Source: Halobacterium sp. R2-5 (GTDB lineage Archaea; Halobacteriota; Halobacteria; Halobacteriales; Halobacteriaceae). From it: a stretch of 64,000 bases of DNA. Below, piece by piece: positions 56,354 to 64,000 of the stretch. Below the pieces are notes generated by a model. It did no database searches. It worked only from the letters and a program-made list of their open reading frames with translations, and was not told the DNA's origin. The stretch is from contig NZ_JAANTH010000001.1 in NCBI RefSeq assembly GCF_011734195.1, positions 1,116,001 to 1,180,000 of the forward strand, given 5' to 3'. Position 1 is the stretch's first letter. Every line of letters begins with the position of its first letter. The position numbers and the translations under genes were made by a program.

Positions 56354-56379
56354 GCCGAACGCTTAAGTGCCCGTTCGGC
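56354..56379 (+). promoter_or_regulatory. Inverted repeat enclosing the TATA of cstA
   Basis: GCCGAACG (56354-56361) and CGTTCGGC (56372-56379) are perfect 8-bp arms around the TATA-like cttaag, 28-53 nt before ATG 56407. It is a likely repressor operator at the cstA promoter. Confidence 0.55.
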
Positions 56380-56406
56380 AATCAGTGTCACGAAGGTACA
56401 TTACAA

Positions 56407-58263
56407 ATGACACAGGTGATATGGATCGTGGCGGCTGTGCTCGTCACCTTCACGTTGGGGTACGTGGGGTACTCGAAGTACCTCTCGCGATTCGTCGAAA
56501 TCGACGACTCGCGCGAGACGCCCGCCCACAAGTACGAAGACGGTCAGGAGTACGTACCGGCCAAGAAACCAGTGCTGCTCGGCCACCACTTCTCGAGCAT
56601 CGCCGGCGGCGCGCCCATCGTCGGCCCGATCACGGCCGGCGCCATCTGGGGGTGGGTGCCCGCCCTCGCGTGGGTCGCCATCGGCAACCCGCTGATGGGC
56701 GCCGTCCACGACTTCGTCTCGCTGTCCGGGTCGATGCGACACGAGGGGAAGTCCATCGGCTACATCATCGGCGAGTACGTCGGCGAGCGCGGGAAGGACA
56801 TGCTGCTGTGGTTCGCGTTCCTCACCATCATCCTCGTGGTCGCGGTGTTCGCGCTCGTCGTGGGCATCGTGCTGAACGCGTACCCGTCTGCAGCCACCGC
56901 GAGCTTCGTCTACATCGGGCTCGCCGTGCTGTTCGGCATCTACCTCTACCAGCTCGACGGCCCGTTCATCCCCGGCACCGTCGTGTTCGTCGCGGGCGTG
57001 TTCGCGGGCGTCTGGCTCGGCATCCAGTACCCGTTCGCGCTGTTCGAGCTGGCGGGCGACGCAGCCCACCCCGCGGGCACGTTCGTGCTGTTCAGCGGTA
57101 GTACGGGCTCGTGGGTTCCAGGCGCGGGCGCGCTCGGCGGCAACACCGCTGCGTGGGTACCCGTGATTCTGGTGTACGCCGCGGTCGCCAGTGCGCTGCC
57201 CGTCTGGACGCTGCTCCAGCCCCGCGACTACCTCTCGTCGTTCCTGCTGTACGCGGGCGTCGGCGGCGCGCTCCTCGCCATCATCGTCGGGACGCTGCTC
57301 AACACGTCCGCCGAACCGCTCGTCATCGACAGCAGTATCGGGGCGTTCCAAGGGTTCTTCGGGGTCGAAAGCCGCGCCCCCTACCCGCTGTTCCCGATGC
57401 TGTTCGTCACCATCGCCTGCGGGACCATCAGCGGGTTCCACTCGCTGGTCTCCTCCGGGACCACCGCCAAACAGCTGAACAAGGAGAGCGACGCCCGCCT
57501 CATCGGCTACGGCGGCATGCTCGGTGAGGGCCTGCTCGCCTCGGTGGCGCTGTCCGCGCTCGCCGTCGCCGGATTCGCCTCCGACGCCGCGGGCGGCGGC
57601 ATCGGCGGCGCGCTCCCGAACTTCGCCGCGGGCGGCGGCACCATCCTCACGAGCCTCGGCATCCCCGCCGAGTACGGCGGTCCGTTCATGGCGCTCGTGC
57701 TCGTGAGCTTCCTGCTGACCTCCACTGACACGGCCGCGCGGCTCGGCCGCTACATGATGGAGGAGATCGTCGGCACGCAGGGTAGCGGCACCACGACCGG
57801 CTTCTCGGGCGGCGTCGGCTCGTTCGCCCGCGGCCGGTACACGAACCCCGCCGTCCAGTGCGTGCTCGCGTACGTGCTGGTCATCTCCGGCGAGTGGGCG
57901 ACGCTGTGGGCGCTGTTCGGCAGCGCGAACCAGCTGCTCGCCGCGCTCGCGCTGCTGACCGCCACCGTCTGGCTCGCCAACTGGGACGAGACCAAGCAGC
58001 TCGTCTCCACGGGCGTGCCGATGGCCGTCATGGTCGTCATCACGGTGATCGCGCTGGCGTTCCTGTCGGGCTACCAGTGGCTGTACGTCGGCCTGATTCA
58101 GGGCGGCGCCGGCGGTATCGGCGGCCAGATTTCGATGGCCGTCCGCATCGTGCTCGCCGTTGTGCTCGTCTACCTCGCGCTGTCGCTGGTGCGCATCGGC
58201 TACGGCAACATCAGCAGCTCGCAGGGCGGCCGCGAGCCCGCGGCGGAACCGAGCGACGACTGA
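56407..58263 (+). CDS. cstA: Carbon starvation protein CstA, peptide/pyruvate-type permease
   Basis: The 618-residue membrane protein has about 15-16 predicted helices. The signature FSSIAGGAPIVGPITAGAIWGW (about 60-82) and the HDFVSLSGSMRHEGKSIG region are diagnostic of CstA. Bacterial CstA imports peptides or pyruvate during starvation. The archaeal protein is shorter at the C-terminus, like the Gram-positive and archaeal branch. The promoter contains a TATA box enclosed in an inverted repeat, so regulated expression is expected; regulator unknown. Confidence 0.93.
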   Translation: MTQVIWIVAAVLVTFTLGYVGYSKYLSRFVEIDDSRETPAHKYEDGQEYVPAKKPVLLGHHFSSIAGGAPIVGPITAGAIWGWVPALAWVAIGNPLMGAVHDFVSLSGSMRHEGKSIGYIIGEYVGERGKDMLLWFAFLTIILVVAVFALVVGIVLNAYPSAATASFVYIGLAVLFGIYLYQLDGPFIPGTVVFVAGVFAGVWLGIQYPFALFELAGDAAHPAGTFVLFSGSTGSWVPGAGALGGNTAAWVPVILVYAAVASALPVWTLLQPRDYLSSFLLYAGVGGALLAIIVGTLLNTSAEPLVIDSSIGAFQGFFGVESRAPYPLFPMLFVTIACGTISGFHSLVSSGTTAKQLNKESDARLIGYGGMLGEGLLASVALSALAVAGFASDAAGGGIGGALPNFAAGGGTILTSLGIPAEYGGPFMALVLVSFLLTSTDTAARLGRYMMEEIVGTQGSGTTTGFSGGVGSFARGRYTNPAVQCVLAYVLVISGEWATLWALFGSANQLLAALALLTATVWLANWDETKQLVSTGVPMAVMVVITVIALAFLSGYQWLYVGLIQGGAGGIGGQISMAVRIVLAVVLVYLALSLVRIGYGNISSSQGGREPAAEPSDD

Positions 58264-58350
58264 CTGCCCCTGCGGTCCCCAACTTCCTCTCCCTCTCGAA
58301 CACGCTGTAGCCGCGGCTGTGTCGCTCGTCCCTGCGAGAGAAGCGGGGCG

Positions 58351-58965
58351 CTACGTCCAGAAGCGCTTCGCGAACCGCGAGAGGAAGCCCTCCGGCTCGG
58401 GTTCGAGGTCGCCCCAGAGCGCGAACGCGTTCGCGACGTCCGCCTCTTCGCTGGCGACCGCGTCCTCGTCGTGGGGGGCGACGACGACGAGGTTCACCTC
58501 GTAGCGGCCGTAGTAGCCGTACTTCAGTAGCGTCCTGTCGCGGAACTCCTCGACGAACGACGCGACCGAGTCGGGGATCTCGTCGGCGACGAGCACGAAC
58601 GTGAAGTTCGTCTCGTAGTGCTCCTCGTCGGCGACGATCCAGTCGTCGGCGAGGTTGTGGCCGAACTCCACGAGCGCTTCGAGGTCCGCGACGGTCGGCC
58701 GGTCGGTCCGGCGCGCGAACACGTACTCTTCGGTCTCGTGGTCGGCGTAGCTCAGCGCGGGGTGGAAGAACTGTTTCTGGTTGCGGACGCGGAACTCGCC
58801 GTAGAGGTCGAAGCGCTCCCCGCGAACGGCGCGGTCGCGCTCGAGGTCGTAGCTGTACATCAGCCGGTCGCTGACGCGGTCGAAGTACTCGTCGTCCCAC
58901 GTCGGCACGTTCTCCCGAATCTCCGCGGGGAGGTCGGCGGGGTCCGGGGCGTCGGTCTCAGTCAT
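58351..58965 (-). CDS. Conserved haloarchaeal protein of unknown function
   Basis: The 204-residue soluble acidic protein has YDLERDRAVRGERFDLYGEFRVRNQKQFFHPALSYADHETEEYVFARR, then ADDWIVADEEHYETNFTFVLVADEIPDSV and RFAKRFW at its C-terminus. I do not recognise a named family. It looks like an alpha/beta fold with no metal motif. It overlaps the cupin gene's 3' end by 8 nt on the same strand, so the two are in one transcription unit. Confidence 0.75.
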   Translation of the reverse strand: MTETDAPDPADLPAEIRENVPTWDDEYFDRVSDRLMYSYDLERDRAVRGERFDLYGEFRVRNQKQFFHPALSYADHETEEYVFARRTDRPTVADLEALVEFGHNLADDWIVADEEHYETNFTFVLVADEIPDSVASFVEEFRDRTLLKYGYYGRYEVNLVVVAPHDEDAVASEEADVANAFALWGDLEPEPEGFLSRFAKRFWT

Positions 58966-59338
58966 CTTCGGGGTCGTACGCGACCGCGTCGTCAGACGCG
59001 GGGGGCGCGCCGACGGCCAGCAGTTCGACGCGCTCGTCGGCGTCCTCGGGGTTGTGCGCGCGCTGCGGGCTCTCGGGGTCGACCGCGAACAGGTGTCCCT
59101 CCGGCACCTCGTACGTCTCCTCGGGCGTCTCCACGAACAGCGTCCCCGAGAGCACGAAGAACGCCTCCTCCTGGGTCTCGTGGTAGTGGTACGCCAGCGG
59201 CACCTGCTCGCCGGGCTCCGCGCGGAACAGGTTCACCGCCATGTTGTCGAGGTCGCCGGCGTCGGTCAGCGAGTGGTACTCGCAGGGCCGGCCCTCCGGC
59301 ACTTCGACGTCGTCCGGGTCGACGATTCGGTATCCCAT
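58958..59338 (-). CDS. Cupin domain protein
   Basis: The 126-residue single-domain cupin has motif 1 VPLAYHYHETQEEAFFVLSG (two His and a Glu, one of the metal-site patterns) and motif 2 PEGHLFAVDPESPQRAHNP (His). It could bind Mn, Fe or Zn; the function could be a small-molecule isomerase, dioxygenase or sensor. The start at 59338 is supported by gcttttaacc about 26 nt upstream. It is the first gene of a two-gene unit with the conserved hypothetical. Confidence 0.85.
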   Translation of the reverse strand: MGYRIVDPDDVEVPEGRPCEYHSLTDAGDLDNMAVNLFRAEPGEQVPLAYHYHETQEEAFFVLSGTLFVETPEETYEVPEGHLFAVDPESPQRAHNPEDADERVELLAVGAPPASDDAVAYDPEDD

Positions 59339-59404
59339 GCCTGTAGATACCACACGCGGGTTAAAAGCCCGTCGCGTCCGCGTCACTCCGCCAGCGGCCA
59401 GCGG

Positions 59405-60190
59405 TCAGGCGTCGCCCGGCGGTCCCTCGGCGGCGTCCTCGATGCCGGCCTGCATGCCCGCGTGGACGAACCGCGCGAGGATGTGGCCGATGCTCGTGTT
59501 CGCCGTCCACATCGCCACCTCGTCGAACGGCTCGGCGTGGTCCTCGTGGGTCGGCACCGACAGCAGCACCGTGGCGTCGTCCACGAGCAGCGTGCGGCCG
59601 GCGTATCCCGAGTCACCGCTCGCCGGCGAGTACACGACGTCGACGCCGCCGCTGATTCGGTCCCGGAGCGCGCCGTCGCCGGTGACGACGGTGACGTCGA
59701 CGCCCTCGGTCGTGCGTTCTTCGAGCGCCGCGAGGACGTCGGGGCGGAGGTCGCCGTCGCTCGCCCCGACGAGCAGAACGTCGCTCGACGCGTCCGCGAC
59801 GAGCGTGACCATCCGGTCCTGAATCGGGTCGTGGCCGCGCAGCGTCGCGACCGCGCTCTCGTCGGCGTGGCCCGCGCTGTCCTCGTGGACGGCGTCGAGG
59901 TGTTCGAACGCGCGCTCGTGCTGGCGTTCGATGCGTTCGCGGAGCTGCTCGCGCGCCCGTTCGAGGCTGACCGGCCGGTACTCCTTCGGCGAGGACTCCA
60001 CGACCTCCACGAGCCCGCGGGTCGCGAGGTCGTCGGCCGCGCCGTACACCTGCGACCGGGGCACTTCCGAGATGCGCGCGACCTCCTGGGCGGTCCCGCT
60101 GCCGAGCCGCTGGAGCGCGACGAACACCCGCGCCTCGTAGTTCGCGAGCCCGAGCTCCCGCAGCGCGTCGACCGCCTCGTGTGCGCTCAT
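59405..60190 (-). CDS. TrmB family transcriptional regulator
   Basis: The 261-residue protein has the TrmB winged helix (ALRELGLANYEARVFVALQRLGSGTAQEVARISEVPRSQVYGAADDLATRGLV) and a coiled linker (ERAREQLRERIERQHERAF). The C-terminal domain binds sugars in some members but here is of the PLD-like type with LLVGASDGDLRPDVLAAL. TrmB proteins sense ligands and bind near TATA. It is divergent from the RND transporter gene with 116 bp between starts, where two dyads lie, so it may control that transporter. Confidence 0.88.
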   Translation of the reverse strand: MSAHEAVDALRELGLANYEARVFVALQRLGSGTAQEVARISEVPRSQVYGAADDLATRGLVEVVESSPKEYRPVSLERAREQLRERIERQHERAFEHLDAVHEDSAGHADESAVATLRGHDPIQDRMVTLVADASSDVLLVGASDGDLRPDVLAALEERTTEGVDVTVVTGDGALRDRISGGVDVVYSPASGDSGYAGRTLLVDDATVLLSVPTHEDHAEPFDEVAMWTANTSIGHILARFVHAGMQAGIEDAAEGPPGDA

Positions 60191-60256
60191 TCCTCGTGTC
60201 GCCCGTGGCGGCCCCGTGCGAAAGACGTTTCGCCCGACTCCGCCACCGGACTCGTG

Positions 60257-60303
60257 TTGTACTATTCTACAAACGCTTATTAGGTGTCCTGTGGACGGTC
60301 CAC
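60257..60303 (+). promoter_or_regulatory. Promoter and dyads of the RND transporter gene
   Basis: The TATA-like gcttattagg is centred about 28 nt before ATG 60307. Directly upstream is TTGTA (60257-60261) N6 TACAA (60268-60272), and between TATA and ATG is the perfect palindrome GTGGAC-G-GTCCAC (60291-60303), at the transcription start. The two sites could be activator and repressor sites of the divergent TrmB-type protein. Confidence 0.5.
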
Positions 60304-60306
60304 GTA

Positions 60307-62838
60307 ATGACAGATGGACTCACCGACGAGTACGCGTCGCTGCTCGCCGCGTACAGTCGGTACGTCGTCGTCGCGCTGCTGCTCGCGTCCGCGGTGATGG
60401 GCGTCAGCGCGAGCGGCGTCGACGGCGACCTCACGATCTCGAGCTTCGGCGGCGACTCCGAGGCGGCCCAGAAGCTCGACTACGTCCGCGAGAACTTCGA
60501 GACGGGCGACCGGAACACGACCTCGATGCAGGTCGTCGTGCGCGGCGACGACGTGCTCTCGAAGGCCTCGCTGCTGGAGACGCTGCGGTTCCAGCGCGCG
60601 CTCCGCGAGAACGACACCGTCGCCGCCACGCTGCGCGAGCGCCAGCCCACGGTCGGCGTCGGCACCCTCGTCGCGACGGCCGCCGTCCACGCCGCCCACG
60701 ACGGCGACGGCCCGCCGCCCCAGCCGTCTCTCGACGAGCAGATCGCGCAACTGGAGTCGATGTCGGCGGCGGAGGTCGAGGCGACCGTCGCCGCCGTGCT
60801 CGACCCCGACCGCGAGCGCGCGGGCGGCGTGAACCCCTACACGCTGCTGGCGACCGACTACGAGCCCGGGAGCACGTCGGCGTCAGCACGCGTCGTCTTC
60901 GTGTTCCAGGCGACCGACGGCGGCGACGCGCTCTCGGACGCCGTCGTCGACGCGCAACTCGACACGCGGGCCATCGCCGGGGACACCGTCCAGACCGGGG
61001 ACGCGTTCGTGTTCGGCGCGGGCATCGTCGACGAGGAGTCCAGTCGCGCGACCGGCGAGAGCTTCGCGGTCATCTCGCCCGCGGCGCTCCTGCTGATCCT
61101 CGGCGTGCTCGGCGTCGCCTACCGGGACGTCGTCGACGTCGCGCTCGCGCTCGCCGGGACGCTGCTGACGCTCGTCTGGATGGCGGGGTTCATGGGGTGG
61201 GCGGACATCGGCGTCACCCAGATTCTCATCGCCGTCCCGTTCCTGCTCGTCGGGCTGTCGATCGACTACGCGCTCCACGTCGTCATGCGGTACCGGGAGG
61301 CCCGCGAGGCCGACTCCGACCGCGGGCCGCGCGAGGGGATGCGCGTCGGCCTCGCGGGCGTCGTCGTCGCGCTCGTCGCCACGTCGTTCACGACCGCCGT
61401 CGGGTTCCTCTCGAACGTCGTCAGTCCCATCGGCGCCATCGCGGAGTTCGGGCTGGTGAGCGCGGCCGGCATCGTCTCCGCGTTCGTCGTGTTCGGCGCG
61501 CTCGTCCCCGCCGCCAAAATCGAAGCCGACGCGCTCCTCGAACGGTTCGGTTTCGACCGCCGGAAGCGCGCGTTCGGCACGAGCGGCGTCGCCGAGCGCG
61601 TCGTCGGCGTCGGCACCACGGTCGCACGGCGCGCCCCCGTCGCAATCGTCGTGGTCGCGCTGCTCGTGAGCGCGGGCGGCGGGTACGCCGCGACCGACAT
61701 CGACACGTCCGTCGACCAGGTGGACTTCCTGCCGCGGGACTCCCCGGCGTGGATGGACTCGCTGCCCGGGCCGTTCGCGCCCGGCGACTACCAGATCCGG
61801 GAGAACACGGTGTTCCTCAACGACAACTTCGCGCAGTCCCGGGACAGGACGACAGTGCACGTGCTCGTCGAGGGCTCCGTCACCGACCCGGGGACGCTGG
61901 ACAGAATCGAGGCGGGGGAGGCCGCGGTCGCGAACACGACGTCCGCCGTCGAGCTCGCGGACGGCAGCCCGGACCTCGACAGCCCCGTGACGGCGATTCG
62001 CGCGACCGCCGCCGAGAACGAGACGTTCGCGACCGTCGTCGCGGACGCCGACACGGACGGCGACGGAATCCCCGACGAGAACCTCGAACAGGTCTACGAC
62101 GCGCTGTTCGCCGCCGCGCCCGACCGCGCCGGCGCCGTCCTCGACCGCGCTGACGGCGAGTACCGCGCCGCCGACGTCCGCGTGACCGTGTCCGCGAGCG
62201 CGCCCACGAGCACCATCACCACGGAGATGCGCGGCGTCGCCGACACTGTCCGCGGCGACGGAGCGCTCACCGTCACTGCAACCGGTCCGCCGATCGTCGA
62301 CGAGGTCGTCCAGTCGGCGCTGCTGCGGACGCTCGTGGAGTCGTTCCTGCTGACGCTCGGCGTCATCCTCGCGTTCCTCACCGCGCTGTTCTACTGGCGC
62401 CACGACGCCGCCGCCCTCGGCGCCGTGACGATGGTGCCGGTGGTCGCCGCGCTCGGCTGGATTCTCGGCGCGATGTACCTCCTCGGTATCCCGTTCACCA
62501 CGGAGACCGCGGTCATCGCGAGTATCGCCATCGGCCTCGGCGTCGACTACGCGATCCACGTCAGCGAGCGGTTCCTCGACGAACTCGGCGGCACCGCGGG
62601 CGTCTACGAGGCCCTCGACGCCACCGTCTCCGGGACCGGCGGCGCGCTCCTCGCGAGCGCGCTCTCGACCGCGGGCGGGTTCGGCGTGCTCGTCTTCGCG
62701 CTCGTGCCGTCGCTGCGGCGGTTCGGCGCCGTCACCGGTACCGCAATCGTGTTCGCGTTCGTCGCGAGCGTGCTCGTGCTCCCGAGCCTGCTGTCGCTGT
62801 GGTACCGGTACGCCGGCGTCCACCGCGCCGAGGCGTAG
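60307..62838 (+). CDS. RND superfamily transporter, MMPL/HAE3 type
   Basis: The 843-residue protein has the RND layout: TM1 (about 18-38), a large outer loop, TM2-6 with an MMPL cluster (about 250-400), a second TM (about 455), a second outer loop, and TM8-12 (about 680-835). Signatures are VGLSIDYALHVVMRYREA and IAIGLGVDYAIHVSERFLDE, the proton-relay GVDYA-type motifs. The second outer loop contains DADTDGDGIPDEN, a calcium-binding-like thrombospondin/dockerin motif. It may export lipids or hydrophobic compounds using the proton or sodium gradient. Substrate unknown. Confidence 0.9.
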   Translation: MTDGLTDEYASLLAAYSRYVVVALLLASAVMGVSASGVDGDLTISSFGGDSEAAQKLDYVRENFETGDRNTTSMQVVVRGDDVLSKASLLETLRFQRALRENDTVAATLRERQPTVGVGTLVATAAVHAAHDGDGPPPQPSLDEQIAQLESMSAAEVEATVAAVLDPDRERAGGVNPYTLLATDYEPGSTSASARVVFVFQATDGGDALSDAVVDAQLDTRAIAGDTVQTGDAFVFGAGIVDEESSRATGESFAVISPAALLLILGVLGVAYRDVVDVALALAGTLLTLVWMAGFMGWADIGVTQILIAVPFLLVGLSIDYALHVVMRYREAREADSDRGPREGMRVGLAGVVVALVATSFTTAVGFLSNVVSPIGAIAEFGLVSAAGIVSAFVVFGALVPAAKIEADALLERFGFDRRKRAFGTSGVAERVVGVGTTVARRAPVAIVVVALLVSAGGGYAATDIDTSVDQVDFLPRDSPAWMDSLPGPFAPGDYQIRENTVFLNDNFAQSRDRTTVHVLVEGSVTDPGTLDRIEAGEAAVANTTSAVELADGSPDLDSPVTAIRATAAENETFATVVADADTDGDGIPDENLEQVYDALFAAAPDRAGAVLDRADGEYRAADVRVTVSASAPTSTITTEMRGVADTVRGDGALTVTATGPPIVDEVVQSALLRTLVESFLLTLGVILAFLTALFYWRHDAAALGAVTMVPVVAALGWILGAMYLLGIPFTTETAVIASIAIGLGVDYAIHVSERFLDELGGTAGVYEALDATVSGTGGALLASALSTAGGFGVLVFALVPSLRRFGAVTGTAIVFAFVASVLVLPSLLSLWYRYAGVHRAEA

Positions 62839-62943
62839 CCGGCGAGCGCTCGGTGTCGCTGCCGGTCTCCACTGCACGCAGCGACGGCGTGTGCGGCCGT
62901 CGTCGGCGGCAGAATTATGCCCGTTCGCGTGCGACTAGAACCC

Positions 62944-63165
62944 ATGACAGAGAAGCAGCCGACCGAGGCGTGCGGGCGCTGTTCGATGACCACCGTGGTG
63001 GACGCGGTGGACGCGAACAGCGAGGACGGCCTCCGGGACCCGTTCGGCGACGAGCGCATCGAGGTCGAGGAGTCGGCGGTCCGACGCGTGTCGCCGGTCG
63101 CGTGGATGCAGAACGCGACCTCGCGCCTGAACGCGGCCGTCAAGCGGTTCACGTACGGCCAGTGA
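62944..63165 (+). CDS. Small Cys-containing protein of unknown function
   Basis: The 73-residue protein starts at ATG 62944, with the TATA-like gaattatgcc 28 nt upstream, which excludes a longer frame at 62917. It has a single CGRC motif near the N-terminus (TEACGRCSMTTV) and a basic C-terminus (SPVAWMQNATSRLNAAVKRFTYGQ). One Cys pair alone would not form a zinc ribbon unless it dimerises. No family recognised. Confidence 0.65.
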   Translation: MTEKQPTEACGRCSMTTVVDAVDANSEDGLRDPFGDERIEVEESAVRRVSPVAWMQNATSRLNAAVKRFTYGQ

Positions 63166-63224
63166 GAGACACCTGCACGGGGCGTTACGTTCATTTCCCC
63201 GTCCGCCGTACCTACTCGTAGGGA

Positions 63225-63695
63225 ATGCGCCGGGATTACTTCGAACTGGACGTCGCGAACGTCGACTGGGTCGAGGAGGACGCCGACCCCGAGAAGCCGA
63301 ACGTCACCATCGAGTTCACGGGCGCGGCCGCGGAACTCGAAGACCGACTCACGGACCGGGAGGGCAACCGCCTCGACGCCAGCGAGACAGACGCCACGTT
63401 CCGGCTGACCGACGACGTGGACGACCCGAACGCCGGTGGCGTCGTCGCCGTCACGAACCGCATCACCGGGGAGTTCGTCCTCGAACTCAACCAGGACGCC
63501 GACGACGTCCTGAAGTTCGTGCGCGCGGCCCGCCGGTACGGCGAGGCGACGGGCGACGACGGCCAGTACCGCGTCGAGATCCGCGTCGACGGCGAACAGC
63601 TCGTCGTCTACGAGAAGTCGACGTTCCTCGTCTACAGCGCCGACGGCGACCTCCTGCGCAGCCACAGCCTCATCCCGAGCGGCATCGAGCTCTGA
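63225..63695 (+). CDS. Conserved haloarchaeal protein (DUF5793-like)
   Basis: The 156-residue acidic protein begins MRRDYFELDVANVDW and is beta-rich (VTIEFTGAAAELEDRL, FVLELNQDADDVLKFVRAARRYGEATGDD, VEIRVDGEQLVVYEKSTFLVYSADG). The start pattern fits the haloarchaeal family I remember as DUF5793; that name is tentative. There are no membrane segments or Cys residues. It is followed after 58 nt by the GlmM/phosphoglucomutase gene in the same direction. Function unknown. Confidence 0.75.
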   Translation: MRRDYFELDVANVDWVEEDADPEKPNVTIEFTGAAAELEDRLTDREGNRLDASETDATFRLTDDVDDPNAGGVVAVTNRITGEFVLELNQDADDVLKFVRAARRYGEATGDDGQYRVEIRVDGEQLVVYEKSTFLVYSADGDLLRSHSLIPSGIEL

Positions 63696-63753
63696 GTTCT
63701 CCGCTCGGGTGCGAACAGCGGAACCTAAGTGAGCGCGGTCGTTCAGCCCGCGT

Positions 63754-64000
63754 ATGGACCTCTTCGGTACGGCAGGGATTCGAGGGAGCGCGGCCGCCGA
63801 CGTGACCCCGGAGCTGGCGGTCGCGGTCGGCGCCGCGGCCGGCGCGGACGCCAGCGACGACGACGAGGAGTTCGTGGTCGCGCGGGACGGCCGGGAGACG
63901 GGGTCGGCGCTCGCGGCGGCGATGAGCGCCGGCCTGCAGAGCGGCGGGATGCGCGTGCTGGACGCGGGCGTGCTGCCGACGCCGGCGCTCGCGTACGCGT
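63754..64000 (+). CDS. Phosphoglucosamine mutase/phosphohexomutase GlmM-type, 5' part
   Basis: The gene starts at ATG 63754 (gaacctaagt about 27 nt upstream) and runs off the right edge, with 82 residues visible. The start MDLFGTAGIRGSAAADVTPELA is the substrate-loop region of the alpha-D-phosphohexomutase family, followed by the metal/domain segment VARDGRETGSALAAAMSAGL and VLDAGVLPTPALAYA. The phospho-serine loop is outside the window. It interconverts hexose or glucosamine 1- and 6-phosphates for cell-surface sugar synthesis. Exact substrate cannot be told. Confidence 0.85.
   Translation, partial: MDLFGTAGIRGSAAADVTPELAVAVGAAAGADASDDDEEFVVARDGRETGSALAAAMSAGLQSGGMRVLDAGVLPTPALAYA

Noticed and set aside
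1-64000. CRISPR arrays, insertion sequences, integrases and rRNA genes
   Set aside because: No spaced direct repeats, transposase or integrase motifs, or rRNA-like conserved sequence were seen on either strand by reading. One tRNA was found.

Overview
The window is about 64 kb of very GC-rich, tightly packed chromosome from a haloarchaeon. Four things support this. The proteins are strongly acidic. Many genes appear leaderless, with a TATA-like TTTAA/TTTTAAG/TTATG element 26-30 nt before the start codon. Typical haloarchaeal families are present (HalX response regulator, bacterioopsin-activator HTH, HalOD1, DUF7344-type HTH, KaiC-like recombinase). There is a Tat plus lipobox type of secreted protein. 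A relative of Halobacterium/Halobacteriaceae is my best guess, but this is inferred from gene content and not from a marker gene. Almost all of the content is ordinary chromosomal housekeeping. I saw no insertion sequence, CRISPR array, rRNA or replication origin.

Layout. 1-6.1 kb: end of an MTA/SAH-type deaminase, a small zinc ribbon, a membrane-anchored wHTH protein, glutamate dehydrogenase, a Bat-type regulator, a HalX response regulator and a methyltransferase. 6.1-12.2 kb: old-yellow-enzyme oxidoreductase, lipoprotein, geranylgeranyl-reductase-type flavoprotein, ornithine-cyclodeaminase family enzyme, a second Bat-type regulator, and the AzlC/AzlD amino-acid exporter. 12.2-15.8 kb: a NosL-NosD fusion divergent from NosF- and NosY-like ABC genes, with no nosZ in view. 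15.9-19.7 kb: peroxiredoxin, tautomerase, O-methyltransferase, redoxin, metallo-beta-lactamase fold and UDG-family genes. 19.9-26.8 kb: three small winged-helix regulators (HxlR, wHTH, PadR), copper P-type ATPase, a DUF4149-like membrane protein, a TrkA-type K+ channel and a KaiC-like protein. 26.8-33.3 kb: DUF123 nuclease, aldo-keto reductase, regulator, SRAP, an aldolase-FBPase gluconeogenic pair, an HhH protein and 3-hydroxyacyl-CoA dehydrogenase. 33.7-40.3 kb: the grpE-dnaK-(DUF2298)-dnaJ chaperone block on the minus strand. 40.3-45.9 kb: XPB helicase and Bax1 nuclease separated by a lipoprotein gene on the other strand, an m5C methyltransferase with a PUA-like partner, and a PAC2 protein. 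46.0-47.6 kb: a small, lower-GC accessory pocket with a broken receiver-domain remnant, a DUF7344-type HTH, a HalOD1 protein and tRNA-Gly(UCC). 47.7-52.1 kb: methyltransferase and a type IV pilus-like PilB/PilC pair. 52.1-64 kb: D-hydroxyacid dehydrogenase, CobW-type metallochaperone, ArsA/Get3 ATPase, CstA, cupin, TrmB-type regulator divergent from an RND/MMPL transporter, and the start of a phosphoglucomutase/GlmM-type gene.

The non-coding layer is the most unusual part. Perfect inverted repeats sit against or around the TATA boxes of several regulator and transporter genes: 29.07 kb, 56.36 kb, 60.26-60.30 kb, 19.82 kb and 20.62-20.66 kb. Clusters of small perfect hairpins fall into two size classes: triloops, and 11-12 nt loops of shared sequence. 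They fill the spacers beside dnaJ, dnaK and tRNA-Gly, and a similar hairpin pair appears to be inserted in frame in the XPB helicase gene. A 14-nt copy of the tRNA-Gly 3' end lies 64 bp away, next to the accessory pocket, which looks like an old integration scar.
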